NCBI GenBank assembly: GCA_011009095.1
Contig: VTPC01008130.1
Span: forward strand, 24,999 to 88,998
Length of the DNA stretch: 64,000 nt
Direction: 5' to 3'
Source: Ignelater luminosus
Lineage: Eukaryota > Arthropoda > Insecta > Coleoptera > Elateridae
Shown here piece by piece: positions 12,415 to 25,000 of the stretch. A program made the position numbers and the translations under genes. The notes under the pieces were generated by a model. That model had not been told where the DNA came from, ran no database searches, and saw only the letters and a program-made list of their open reading frames with translations. How positions within the stretch are numbered: the stretch's first letter is position 1; the number at the start of each line of letters is the position of its first letter.

Positions 12415-14020
12415 TATATTACATGGATGATTCATCAAGTTTATTATACACACTGACTGTTCCAGAAGAAATCGCAAACATACCAGATGTTACTAGATCA
12501 ATATCAAACATTTGGGATGTTCAAAAGATTTTTTTAGAAGGGTGTGCGAGCGAATATTTAATGGCCCCGGTTTAGTTTATGTTCAGCAGAATTATTCAAT
12601 AAGAAGTTAATAAATAGGTAGATAAGTAATGACAGTATTTTATAAATATTTGTAAATAATTTGTATTTTAAGTGTTAATTAAATTTATAAATAAAACAGA
12701 CTTTTATGCACAAACTGTTTTTAACTAGAAACCCACCAAAATTATAAATAAGAACGTTACAGTAGCATGGCAAAGCCCAAAGACAAACGAACCCTCAGAG
12801 CATCTTCAACATTTATTTAAACAATTGACCAATAAATAAAGTTTTAATAGTAATAATAAAATTGCCCAAAGTAGGTTTTGAATCAGGGACATATTTAATA
12901 GGCTGACTAGGCTAAGGCGTAGAGCACCACATATGGAGTAGGTGTTGTGCCAAGTCCAATCCTGAAATTGTTTCACATAACATAGGTGCCAAATTGTTAT
13001 CAGCCTAGGGAACTCAACTGGTTTAATCCAGCCCTGCTTTAAACAACTCCTATAGTTGTAAACAACATTGTTTTATTAATTGCGTTCTTGTTATTTTGTA
13101 ATAGTTATTATGTTCTTCTCTTTCAATGCAAGCTTAAATAAAAAAATTTGTTTTTTCACATTTGCAAAGCCTACCTTTGGTAATCCTAATTATTATTGCT
13201 ACGACCTTTTTATTAGTCAATTAAAAAACTAAAAATTGTGCTGTATTCTGAATTTCATAATCATTTTAATTATGCAATAATACACTAGATGTTTCATTTT
13301 AAAACCTTATTCTTTAGATCTCTGCTCTTTTGCTTTATAGGTGATGACATTTTTTCTTAGACCACTGGAAAGAGCACACAAGATTATCTCATAAAGTTTT
13401 TAAATTTTTTGAAAGACTATTCTGACAAAATTAATGAGTGTGTAATGAAAAATCAATCACACTGAATATTTTAGGATTTATCTTTAAAATAAGTCGCTTT
13501 TTAATAAATAATTGTAATAATTGTTTCACTAGAATACTATAAATGTATAAGTATATAAGCATTCAAGTACTTTATCTACTTTATTCAATACTATTAGTGT
13601 TAAGTACAAAAATATTCCAAATGAAAATACATTAATTATTTACCCTGAATATTAGGAAATGCATACTTAAAAATATAAAAATTTATTTCTTTGCTTCCGT
13701 ATATAACAAACTGCATCCAACGTAATAAGACATGTAATAATCAACCTCAACATTATTTATAATACTGCTATTACTATTATTATTATTATTATTATTTTAA
13801 TTGATTCCCCACCATCTCTTGCTACTTACGTCATGAAGTCTTAAAAGAAATATAAGCACATTTCTGGAAAATTTCCCTTAAAAGATTTTCCCCTCAGTTG
13901 CCAAGACAACTACATATACAAACAAAATGGTGCTGCATTGCAGACCACCTTTCAGTTAGACATTTACAAATATATAATATACTACTTTTTTATACATGAT
14001 TTTTAATATTTTAACTCAGG
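12415..14020. other. Intergenic region between ABCB7 and the lebercilin-like gene
   Basis: No gene is recognisable. A TAT/TTA microsatellite lies at about 13769-13797. The last 100 bases, up to the ATG at 14021, should contain the promoter or a 5' UTR exon: CTCAG directly before the ATG could be a splice acceptor. Confidence 0.5.
13769..13797. repeat. (ATT)n microsatellite
   Basis: An uninterrupted run of ATT units with one altered unit at its start. The same motif is found at 1112-1131 and 16279-16326, so it is common in this genome. Confidence 0.7.
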
Positions 14021-16129
14021 ATGGCAAGTGCAAGTACAGTGTCAGGCTCAAAAGATTCGTCACAAAGGCAATAAATATTTATTCTTTTATGTATTTGTTA
14101 TCATCTTATAGCTGTAACATGTTGATTTTAGGCGCAAAAGTAGTGACACAGTGTGTTCATCAAATTCCAGCTGTTTTTTACATAAACGCAAACCAGCTCA
14201 TCCACTAGCAGCATCTCTTCGTACATATTTACCTAGAAATACTACCACCAATGCAGTAAAACAAAGGGTTTTATCAGCGAGACTGTTGAAATTACGATCA
14301 CTGCAAAATCAATTAAACGATGCTAATTATCATTTAGCAGTAAGAATATGTATAGATTTTTATTAGCAACATTAATTACTGATTAAAATATTCTAGGAAC
14401 TACAACAAGAAAATAGAGCACTAAAAAATTTACAGAGTAGACAGGATCGAGCATTATCAAAGTAAATATACAAAAAGATTCTTAATATTTCAATCCTAAT
14501 TTTATTTAAAACAATATAAATTGTAGATATGAAGGTGCAAATGCTGATTTACCAAGATTATTGAAATCTCATGAAGAAGAAATGCGGGTATTAATGATGA
14601 AAAATAAAACTTTGCGTAAAAATTTAAAAGATGTTAGTGATCAACTTAAAATAAAAGAGGAAGAATTAGCAAGTGTTCGTGAACAATTAAAAAATTTAGT
14701 ATCATTGACAAAACAGAAAAATCTAGGTGAAAGGCAAATGTTAACAGAACAAGTTGAAGATTTAAGGGAAAGATTAAAATCTAGTGATGTTAGAATTAAT
14801 CTTTTGAATAGGAAAATTCAATTAGAAGCAAAGAATTATAGATTTAAATTAAATGCTGAGATTATGAAGAACAAACAAGCACAAAAAGAACTTTTGCAAG
14901 CTTTAAACGAGATTGAGCGGCTTAATGCACTAACAGAGGTATTGTGAGATTAGAAAAGCCAATTTTGGATTTTTAATATTTCAGTTTTTGTTTTTTAGGG
15001 AAAAAATAAATTCACAGTTTCTACGAACCGTAAAAGATTTGCAAATGCATCTAGCATTACTCGACAAAGTATTTCATTAGTAAGTCTTACTGATGAGAAA
15101 CCTAGTAAGGAATCTAGCAGAGTAAAAGAAATAGAAGAACCAATAATAGAACAACCAAAAGTGTCTTTTAGTATAAACAATGACATTATTTTTCCCAATG
15201 AAGATGACTATGACAATCAAAGCGAACATTCTGACATAAAACTTGAGCCAATTATTAATGAAAGGGATTCTAAATTAGCATCTTTAGAAAGTAGTGCAAT
15301 GCCTTCACCAGTTGAAACAGTTAGGATCAAAGAGAAAACAGAATGCAAACCAGCAATAAATAATGGCATAATGGTGTCACCAACAGAAAATATCAAAGCA
15401 AGATTATCAACAAGTTTAAATTTTAGAAATAATGATAATATGGAACAATTAAGTAAGAATTTAGATAAATTAAATTTAATAGAAAGAGAGAATAGTTTAC
15501 CTGAAACTAGTCATTTAGTAAATAAACAAAGGAGTCGTCCTAGTTCTTCACATAAATTAGAAAAGCTTGCAAGTACTTCAAATTTAGAATCTTTATTTCA
15601 AAAGCCAATTGAAAAGAATGAACATGAATTGAACCAGCGTTTTGGAAGTTTATGTTCAGATATGATGGTAACTGTAAAGGACTGTACTACTGTAGTGGAA
15701 AAGCATAAAGACGATTATGAAACTGCTAAAAATGAAACAGAGAAGCTACTTCGTAGCTTACGTGAAACAGATTCATTAAATTCAAAATTAAGACATTCTA
15801 AATTTTTAGCAACAGAAACATTTGAAATTCCAGAAAAAGATCGTGATATAGTTAATCAAATTTGGAAAGATGAATATAATTTTCGAAAAGATTTGATGGA
15901 TGCAAAAGATGAAAATGCTAAAGAATATGATAGTTTTATAAAACCGGATAGAAATGGTAATGTTGTGAAGAAGGAAGCAGAAGTAGCGCTTGAAGACAGG
16001 ACAAAATTGTTGGCAACACTTAGAGCTATTGATAATGGAGAAGAAATTGAAGATATCAAATATGAATCTAGTATCTCGAGTAGAAAAAATACTCTTGTTG
16101 AAGAATTGTTTGGAGAGATACATAAATAG
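14021..16129 (+). CDS. LCA5: Lebercilin-like coiled-coil ciliary protein
   Basis: Five exons, 14021-14067, 14132-14339, 14397-14461, 14527-14938 and 14999-16129, give 620 aa. Residues about 57-244 match the lebercilin domain: SARLLKLRSLQNQL, then LQQENRALKNLQSRQDRALS, LPRLLKSHEEEMRVLMMKNK and SLTKQKNLGERQMLTEQVED, followed by a long coiled coil. The C-terminal half (exon 5, about 375 aa) is low in order, rich in Ser, Asn, Glu and Lys, and ends VEELFGEIHK. Lebercilin acts at the ciliary base and axoneme in intraflagellar transport; in insects this means sensory neurons and sperm. Exon 1 is the weak point. It supplies only MASASTVSGSKDSSQ and would use a GC donor (AAAG then GCAATA), so the true start may differ. 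The other four exons are firm. Confidence 0.8.
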
Positions 16130-16278
16130 CTTGTTTTATTGTATATATATATTTTATTTATACTTATTTCCTCTATTAAAAATTCTTTAATATTTATTAC
16201 ATTTTAAATGATTTATACCAAGTGTTTAGGTATAGGGTTATAATTTAAATATGAAATGTTAAATAACACAAAAACAAA

Positions 16279-16326
16279 ATTATTGTTATTATTATTATTA
16301 TTATCATCATTATTATCATCATCAAC
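16279..16326. repeat. (ATT)n/(ATC)n microsatellite
   Basis: A run of ATT units grades into ATC units in the 3' UTR of the lebercilin-like gene. Confidence 0.7.
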
Positions 16327-16370
16327 ATTATAAGCATCGGTTGTTAATTTTTTATACAACAGTTTCAGAT

Positions 16371-16376
16371 AATAAA
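16371..16376 (+). terminator. Poly(A) signal of the lebercilin-like gene
   Basis: The hexamer AATAAA lies about 240 bases after the stop codon, just past the microsatellite. It is a candidate only. Confidence 0.4.
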
Positions 16377-16742
16377 ATTTGAAAAAATGTTGATGCTTGT
16401 TAGGAGGTTTTGAATTTTATATTTGTTTATAGAATATTGAAAAATATTTTATATGTTTATGTTATTTTATAGTTATTGTTAATGTATTCGCATAATCCAT
16501 CATTTACTTTTTTTGTTAATATACTTGAGATACCTGATTTTGACTTATTATACTTATATAGAAGAAAATCAAGTATTTTACAAACTTATTTTCTACATAA
16601 TAATATTAATGTCATTACAAATTAAATGTCGAATGTTAGAATAAATTACGTTATTTAATAAATATAGAAAAAGGATAAATACTGGGGAAGCATATTTCTG
16701 CTCTGAAGATAATTAACTTTTAAGTTGGCTGTCATTACTTGT

Positions 16743-16878
16743 ATTCAGGAGTAGGCAGCAATTGGGACAGCTTCCTTTTTCAACACTTACAGTACCTACC
16801 TAATAATCTATCACTGTCAACCATTTAGAAACTTTTTCAGTGACATCCCTATACTAATTGCTGCCTGCTCCTGGATAT
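16743..16878. mobile_element. MITE, copy B of the GCAGCAATT-ended family
   Basis: The ends read TTCAGGAGTAGGCAGCAATT and, in inverse, AATTGCTGCCTGCTCCTGGA. The interior contains CTGTCAACCATTTAGAAACTTTTTCAGTGACA, with counterparts in copy C at 29335-29460 (CTGTCAAACATTCACGAGC and TTTTTCAGTGACAGCA). About 135 bases. This is the best preserved copy. Confidence 0.65.
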
Positions 16879-16984
16879 AAACATTATTGTGATAACAGTA
16901 GTTTTGTTCAGTTCAGTTCAGCTCAAATTTAAAACCAGTGTTGTCAACATAATTTGGCAATAGCCAATGTTACATAGAAAATCA

Positions 16985-17447
16985 CAATTCTCTTAGATCA
17001 TATTCAGCCACAAGTTTGTGCCAAGATTCACATCAACTTGTCATTATAAGACATGCGCAGTATATTTTCCGCGATTTTGCGTTGTTGAAAAAGCAGTGTC
17101 GTCCGTAAGCATCAGCGTATAGATATCTATATGCTGTAAGCATACGCGGTGTTGTGATTTGCAGTTTTTTTTTTACTATTTTATTTGTATTCTAAATTTA
17201 TTTTTCTTTGTTGCTGGGTCATACAATAATCCATAGATACAAGGATAAATAAAAATAACATTATTGCTGTCTTTTGACATATTTATGTTGCCTCTGTAGG
17301 AAATTTGCGTAAGTACGCCAATGATTTTTGAAGGTACGAGATTTACTTATTGCGCATGCGCTACAATGACTGAATGTTGGCACAAACCAAATGCATTAGC
17401 TGAATGTAGAAGGCGTTATCTACGGAGTATATATGATCTAAGACAAT
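16985..17447. mobile_element. Inverted-terminus element of about 460 bp
   Basis: The left end contains ACAATTCTCTTAGATCATAT, then TTTGTGCCAAGATTCA and GACATGCGCAGTA. The right end has the inverse of each block in the mirrored order, with ATATGATCTAAGACAATTCT at the edge. The arms run for about 85 bases with indels. No coding frame is seen. Confidence 0.6.
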
Positions 17448-17624
17448 TCTTTATGCTCTCTCAGTCACTCCGTAAAAACAATATTGCAACAAAATACTAA
17501 GAACATACATATCTGCATAATATGTACTATATTCATCAAGTTTCCTATAGAGAGAAAATTTACTTTATTAGTAGACAGGTATGAGTTTCCATCAAAACCG
17601 CGTATCTTGAAAACAAAGACATAT

Positions 17625-18396
17625 GCAGTGGTAGTTGGCGAACTAACTTCAGGGTAGGCTGGGCAATGTTATATATAGATAATATGCGTAAAACATCTAC
17701 ATAAAGATAACCAACTTAAATAGTCACCTAGATAAGATAAAAGATAAGACATCTCAAAGTTATCTAGATAAAGATAATACATAATGTACAAAAAACGTTA
17801 TTCAGATAAGAAGATAGATACAGATAAAAAGGTTACCAACTCTTACAAGGGGTGTCCCCTCCCTCAGAGTCCCACACCAACACAAGAGGGCCCCCTGAAC
17901 TCCTAAATGGACACAAAATTCCTTGCCGAGTCTCATGTCCCATACCAACACAATAGAGGAGGGTTCTCTTTGAAAAGTAGTCTTATAGTGAAGGTTGCAC
18001 CAACTAAGTATCTTAATTGAGGTTCAACTGCATAGAAACATTTGTTACGATAATTATTTTCAGATAAAATTTGATCTTATAAGTTGGTACAAACCGGCCT
18101 TAGATGAGTAACTTGTTATCTAGCTAATAAGATAATGTATAAACCAAATTTTATCTGAGATAAGATAAAAGATAACAAGAACTTTTGTTATCTAGATAAA
18201 GATGCAAGATTGATGACATTATTTTTATCTAAATAATTTTTAATTTATCTAAATAAATTAATCTAGATAATGCACAACATTGAGACTGGAATCACTTGAT
18301 TGGTTAGTTTCTTTATAATTTTACAATTTTAAGAATTTAACCAATCAAGCAGTCCAGCAGGTCTACCCTGAAGTTAGCTTACCGAACGCCACTACA
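17625..18396. mobile_element. Inverted-terminus element with an AGATAA-rich core
   Basis: The ends are GCAGTGGTAGTTGGCGAACT followed by AACTTCAGGGTAG, and the inverse of GTAGTGGCGTTCGG followed by the same AACTTCAGGGTAG block. The arms are about 35 bases. The interior, especially 17690-18260, is packed with GATAA, AGATAA and TATCTAGATAA motifs in both directions. A solo right-end fragment of the same family lies at about 21170-21225. Confidence 0.65.
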
Positions 18397-18806
18397 CAGA
18401 ACCATATTACCTACTACTCATATTTTGGGAATATTCTAATTTAGCACAAGGTTAGTTTTATTTTCCAAACTCAGCACAGCAGTTAAAATTGACACACCCT
18501 AACTCAGCATATGTCTCATTTTGACTGATGACATTGAATTCTATGTTAAAAAGTGCCTGAACAATGCTAAAATGATTTTGTTCTAGCTTCAAAAATAAAG
18601 GAGTTACAGCAAATTAAAGGAATTGGCCATCTTTCACTTTTTCTCTCTAGGGAGAAAACAAAAGACAGCAGCTTATTTCTGGCAACGGTAATGGAATAAG
18701 CATGAAAAAAGAGGTAATGAGTACCTAAGCCATTTTTAATTATCTGCGCTAATAAGAAAGTTACCCATTGAAATTGGACCACACTGTACATATTACAGTT
18801 TATGTA

Positions 18807-19959
18807 CAGGATGTTTCAAATTTGAGCTTAAACATAGAATCTCGCTTATTATAAGAGATAGAACATAGGTTTAATATTGACACTTTTGCTAAATTTTATG
18901 CTGCTTAATAATCTAAACACGAATATAAGCTAACTTCTTTTGTTTTCAACTTATGACCAAAAAAAAGACAAAATGGTGGTTTAGGTTTTTTGTCTTTAGC
19001 TTCCTTATTACTGGAATTTCTAAAAATATAATAAAACATTCTTAAAGTAATCTTTTATTACTAATCACCTGCATTTATCAAATTTGTCAACCAACGTTTC
19101 AGTTTCTTGAAACTATCATCAGGTTCATTTCTTCTTATGGATTTCATATTTGCTATTGACATCATTTGATAAGATGCTGCTTTCAATGATATAATAAAAC
19201 ATTCCATGGCTAAAATTTATAAACAGTATAGTAAATCAAGTAGCCTATGTTTTTCATTTTCTATAAGAAAAAATGAGCCTGCTGATGATTTTATGAAACC
19301 AAAATGTCAGTCGACAATTTTGACAATCTGAGGTTATTAGTAATAAAACATCTGGGAATGCAAAGCATAACCATAACGAACTCCTGTTTTGTTACTTTTT
19401 CAAACTTTGGCGGCCATTTTGACCATGTTCCTAAGGTGATATCAAAAAACTAAAAGTATATGTTTCTCTTATTTTTTAATGTAGAATATGATTCTAAAGT
19501 AAAAAAAATTTTTGGAAATTTTCTAATTTTCGGCGGTCATTTTGATCATGTTCCCGAAGAGTTATCAAAAAACGAAGATACCACGTTGTCTTTAGTTTTT
19601 GATGTAGAATCCAAATCTAAAGTCAAAATTTTAAAATTTGACAAAAAATGCGGACAGACATACAGACAGACTTCGCAAATTCAGTAACGACCCCTTCAGA
19701 CTTCGTTGAAAACTGCCTTAAAAACGTTTTATTATAATTCTAGAATACCCAATAATGAGGAAGCTAGAGGAGAAAAACCTAAACCGCCATTTTACCTTTC
19801 TTTTTTGGTCATAAATTGAAAACAAAAGAAGTTAACTAAGATTTCCTTTTATATCATTAATCAGTGTAAAATTGAGCAAAAGTACCAAATTTAAACCTAA
19901 GCTGTATCCCTTATAATAAGCAAGATCCTCATGCTTAAGCTCGAATTTAAAACACCCTG
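18807..19959. mobile_element. Element with about 210-bp inverted termini and an internal dispersed repeat
   Basis: It is flanked by TA and begins CAGGATGTTTCAAATTTGAG; the inverse right end begins CAGGGTGTTTTAAATTCGAG. The arms match for about 210 bases and include CTTCTTTTGTTTTCAA, TTATGACCAAAAAA and GTTTAGGTTTTT. The centre carries a separate repeat (19350-19710) that also occurs at 57657-57945, and this may be a nested insertion. Non-autonomous. Confidence 0.7.
19350..19710 (+). repeat. Dispersed repeat, copy 1 (two tandem units inside)
   Basis: It starts ATCTGGGAATGCAAAGCATA and ends near CGCAAATTCAGTAACGACCC; both landmarks recur at 57657-57945. Inside, a unit of about 130 bases appears twice, each time with GGCGG(C/T)CATTTTGA(C/T)CATGTTCC and GATGTAGAAT. 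An open frame at 19460-19687 contains FGGHFDHVPEELSKNEDT and FDVESKSKVKILKFDKK. I do not recognise the element or the protein. Confidence 0.6.
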
Positions 19960-22061
19960 TACATACAGGATATCATAACTTCTGAGACAACCTACATGCA
20001 TAATATAATATTATAATATTTTTATAAAATACTTATTTTATCGTAAAAATTTGTTAAAAATAAATATCTATAATTATGGTGCAAATTTTGTAGTTAAAAT
20101 AATAAAGGACCAAAACTTAATTCCATTCCATTTATTCTTCTAAAAAAAAATCCTCTTGAATTTTGCAACTAAAACTATTTTATTTACCGTACCATTACTG
20201 AAGAATCTTTGTAATTCTTATAGCTAATGCAAGTGCTGATAAATATAATTCAAAAAGTTGTTAGTATTATTTATAAAGTTTTAATTTATTTTTGATTAGT
20301 TAAGCAGGATTAAACTTAGTTAACATTTCTGTTGCTATTAGCATAATTTTAGTCATATCCTTGTATCCGTTTTAGAGGAACCTCTGAATAACTAAAGATG
20401 TTTACGAAGTATATCTTAACACATGTTTGGTGCCAGTAAAATGTATCTTATTCCCAGTGCTGGTGATATTTTTGTAAAAATTTCTTAAAACTTGGACAAG
20501 AAAATTTTATTCTTTAAGTTTTAATTTTAATATTTTTAGTTGTACGTTTCTTAAGGCTGCAATAGATGATAATAAATTTCATGAAAATTACACGAATCTT
20601 TGAACAAAATGCCATTTGATCGTGTATAGTGACTTCAATTTTTACATGAATAGAACAAGTTCTATTTCTCAAGATCATTAATGTGGATTGGATATAATAT
20701 AAAATATAATAATATAATATATTGGAATATAAAAATTCACTAAAATAACAATGATAGCCAACATATTTTTAGATTTCAGATCGAGCTTTGTTAAAAGATT
20801 TAAGCATGTATTACTACAATTTCTGCATGAATTCTTTGAAACATTTCTACATCAATTTTACATGTAATTCTTTGATTGTCTATTGCCGGCTTTAAACAAA
20901 AATCCTATTAAACAACATAAAGACACTTGCACAAGCACAGAATTGTTACCTTTAAAATAACCTTTTGAGATGCAGGATCCTAAAACATTGCAATGAATGC
21001 AGCACATGCGTCACTAGCAGTGCTCAACAATTAATGCAAATGCATCATGCCCAATACCAACATTGAATGTGTTAAAAACTACAAATAATACCTACAATAA
21101 TAGAAGACACATTGAAAGTTATATGTAATCTGTGCAATATGGTTTAAATTGTCAAACTACACAGAAACTAACCAATCAAGTAATCTAGGTATATCCTGAA
21201 GTTATGTATCATCGGCCACTACAAAGAATTTCTCTTATTAAGTCAGAATGCTGGATATTGTGAATGGATAAGTTTAGGTAAGATTGTTTTCAGAAAGAAA
21301 TCAAACAGCAAAACTGCAGCTGTAACAACATCTATTTAATAATGTAATATTGACTACAATTCTTCATTATTTCTATATTTAAATGTGAACAATAAACATG
21401 ACGTATCCTTTTTACACAATGGTATAAAGGAAACTATTCTTTATGTCGCCATGATAACAATCTAAAATACACAGTCTTAATATACCGAATAATCACAATA
21501 CAATCAATTTATTGTCATCAAACTAAGGCTAAATTTTGATCCAAGAATAATGTCGTTTGTTATAATAATACTACCAATGCAACAAATTTGTTGGTAACTT
21601 TTAGTAATCGTTGATAATATAAATTTGAGGATAATCTTTATAATTTTTCTTTTAACTAGATCAATTTACAAAACTTAAAAGTCTGGACCAGCCAGGTTTA
21701 ATCAACAACATTTGGAAGCTGCTATCTTACTTTTTTTTGTGAGCTTCACCCAAATTAGAACTTATTGATATGTCTTCGATGACATCAGAAAACAAGTGTT
21801 GCAAGACATATAAAAATAAAAAGATATAAAATTTATAAAAAATAAAACATGATAGAAACAATGCCATACAATATAATCACACAATAACCATTTAACACTT
21901 TCATACTCTTAAAATAAAGTAAAACGGTAGGAATTTCAATTTCATTTTAAAAAAATAATGTCTTGTCCACTCACTTTTCCTCTTTTTAAATGCTTTCTAA
22001 TAAAACCATAAACTTCAAGCCACAAAAGAGTAAATTTACAACAATTAATTTAAACTCTATC
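19960..22061. other. Intergenic region between convergent lebercilin-like and glutamate synthase genes
   Basis: AT-rich sequence with no gene recognised. It includes a TA/AAT-rich patch at about 20690-20725 and a fragment of the 17625-18396 element family at about 21170-21225. The part just below 22062 should be the 3' UTR of the minus-strand glutamate synthase; TTTATT at 21508-21513 is a possible poly(A) signal read from the minus strand. Confidence 0.5.
21170..21225. repeat. Fragment of the AGATAA-core element family
   Basis: AACCAATCAAG, then a variable part, then TCCTGAAGTTA and GGCCACTACA parallels AACCAATCAAG, TACCCTGAAGTTAGC and CGCCACTACA at 18338-18396 in the same order. It is a lone right end. 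Confidence 0.5.
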
Positions 22062-25000
22062 TTAAACAGGACAAGCTATAGCAGGAGTTATATTTGGTTG
22101 GATAATACCACCTGGTCCTGGTAATGCAGTGTCTCCTCTATTCAAATATTCATCCGCTTGACGAGCAGCTTGACGACCTTCAGCTATTGCCCACACAACA
22201 AGAGACTGGCCACGACGACAATCTAAAAAATTAGGTTATCAGTAAATGAGTTAAAATACTTTGATAAAAAAACATACCACCAGCAGCAAATACATTAGGT
22301 AAATTAGTACGATAATCTTTAGTGCTAAAGTTTGAACGTGCATCAAGAGTAAGGCCTAATTGATCGGCGATGGCACGTTCAGGTCCAAGGAAGCCCATAG
22401 CAAGCAGAACTAAGTCCGCTTTGAACACTTTTTCAGAACCAGGCCGTTGATTCATTTGCCAACGTCCACTTTCATCTTTTGCCCAATCAACAGCAACTGT
22501 GCGAACACCAGACACATGGCCGTGACCATCATCCAGAAATTCTTGGGTCATGATACTGAAAACACGTGGATCAGCTCCAAATCGGACTTTGACCTGTATG
22601 TTGTAAATGAAAGAATTTAAAATTAATCACATTAATTATTATATAAGTCACTCACTTCATCATGTCCATAGTCTACTCTAAATATGCGAGGCCACTGAGG
22701 CCATGGATTATCACCACTACGCTTAGGTCCTGGTTCTGGGAGAATTTCAAAAGTGGTGATAGATGCTGCACCTTGTCTCAGTGAAGTTGCAATACAATCA
22801 CATCCAGTATCACCTCCGCCTATTATAATTACATGTTTGTCTTTTGCAATCGGACCTGGCATTGTTGTACCTAGTTGTCGTTTCTGCCAACTCTCCAAGA
22901 ATTCCATAGCAAAATGAATTCCTCCAAGCTGGCGTCCTAGAATTAAGATTTAAATCACTAGAGTTACACAATATGAATGATAATTATACCTGGTAAAGGT
23001 AAATCACGAGGCCATGTAGCACCAGTACATAATACAACAGTATCGTATTCTTCACTGAGTTCTTTGGCGGAAATATCTTTTCCAACATTTACATTGGTTT
23101 TAAATGTAATTCCTTCAGCAGCCATTAGATCAACTCTGCGCTGTACTACTGATTTACTAAGTTTCATTGTAGGAATGCCATATTGTAATAATCCACCAAT
23201 ACGATCGTTTCTTTCAAATACTGTTACTAAGTGTCCAGCTTTGTTTAACTGTTGAGCACATGCTAGCCCAGCTGGACCTGAACCAACAACTGCAGCACGT
23301 TTACCACTACGTACAGAAGGAATTTGGGGAACAATCCAACCTTGCTCATAAGCATGATCAATTATAGCACATTCAATATTCTTTATTGTGACACTAGGTT
23401 CTGATATACCTGTAAGCATCAACATAAATTTATACTTATACAATATGGAGATATTAAGTGCATACCTAATACACAAGCAGCTTCACAAGGAGCTGGACAA
23501 ACCCTTCCAGTAAATTCTGGAAAATTGTTTGTCTGCAGTAATTGATTGAGAGCTTGACGCCATTGATTTTGAAATACCAATAAGTTCCATTTTGGAATGA
23601 TATTTCCTAATGGGCACCCATGTACATTAGATTGACAGAATGGAACACCACATTCCATACATCTAGCAGCCTGTACACGCAAACCTTTTCGAACATGTGA
23701 AAAATTATAAATTTCATCCCAATCTTTTAAGCGTTTCTCAGCAGGTCTGTACACAGCAGTTTCTCTTTGATATTTCATAAAACCTAATAATAAAATAAAT
23801 TATTTAAATTCTTATTTTTCTTGAAAATACACTGAGAGGTACCTCTAGTCTTATCCAAAGCCCTTTCTGCCTTCTTTTGTTCAATAGTTATATCAGCAAC
23901 AGAATCTTCAATATCTTTTATATTTGGCTCGATTGAATTTTGTACTACTTTATTAGGTGCAGCTTCAGCAACTTTTTGTTTTAGAACTCTTTGATATTCA
24001 TATGGGAATACTTTGACAAATTCTTTTGTTCTCATTTTGAATTCTTTGATTAATTGTTCAGCAATCATACTACCAGTCAGATCTTTAAATTCCTGTAGCA
24101 AAGTTCTCACCAAGTCTAAATCTTCTTTATCTTCAAGTTTACATAATTCTACCATTTCTCTATTGCATTTACTTGAGAATGATCCATCTATGTCCCATAC
24201 ATAAGCTATGCCACCTGACATACCAGCGGCAAAATTTCTACCAGTTAAACCTGCACATGTGGGTGAAGTATAGAAATTAGTTATTTCAAGAATAAAATAG
24301 ATAAATAAATCACTCACCTAATATAAGTATAATTCCACCAGTCATATATTCACAACCATGATCACCAACTCCTTCAACAACAGCAACGACACCAGAATTC
24401 CTGACGGCAAAACGTTCAGAAGCTATACCTCTCATATAAGCACGCCCACTTGTTGCTCCATAGAGGCAGACATTACCCACAATTACATTAAGATGTGATT
24501 CAAATGAAGAATTCTTTGGTGGATAAATAATTATAGTTCCACCTGACAAACCCTTACCTATAATTTTCTTAATTAAGAGTTTTGATTCGTTTTTACTTCA
24601 TAAGAACTTACCAACATAATCATTAGCATCACCTTCCAAAGTACAAGTAATTCCTTTTGCCATGAATGCACAGAAGCTTTGACCTGCTGATCCTTTCAAC
24701 TGGATATCTATATGATGGCCATCTGGTAAACCATCTTCATCATATTTCCTTTAAAATAAAAATTTTCAAGTTAGAAAGAAATATTTTTAAATAATCACCA
24801 GAAACATACATCGAAATATAATAACTTAAAGTAGAAGCAAATGCACGACATTCATTAGTAATATTCATTTCAATTTTAACTGATTTCTGATTCCCTTCAA
24901 TAACAGGTTTTGATAATTCAATTAATTGATTATCGAGCCTTTGTTCTAATTGGAAATCTTGAATTTCACTTCCACCTTTAATATTTATGCCTGGTCGCAA

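Noticed and set aside
12900..12990. SINE-like segment after the ABCB7 gene
   Set aside because: It has a few tRNA-like words (GGCTGACTAGGCTAAGG) but no B box and no tail that I can define.
13996..14208. Open frame overlapping the first lebercilin exon
   Set aside because: It reads in another frame across the intron and matches nothing; the spliced frame carries the lebercilin domain.
15806..16123. Minus-strand frames across the last lebercilin exon
   Set aside because: They are antisense shadows of the A-rich coding sequence, rich in F, I and S without motifs.
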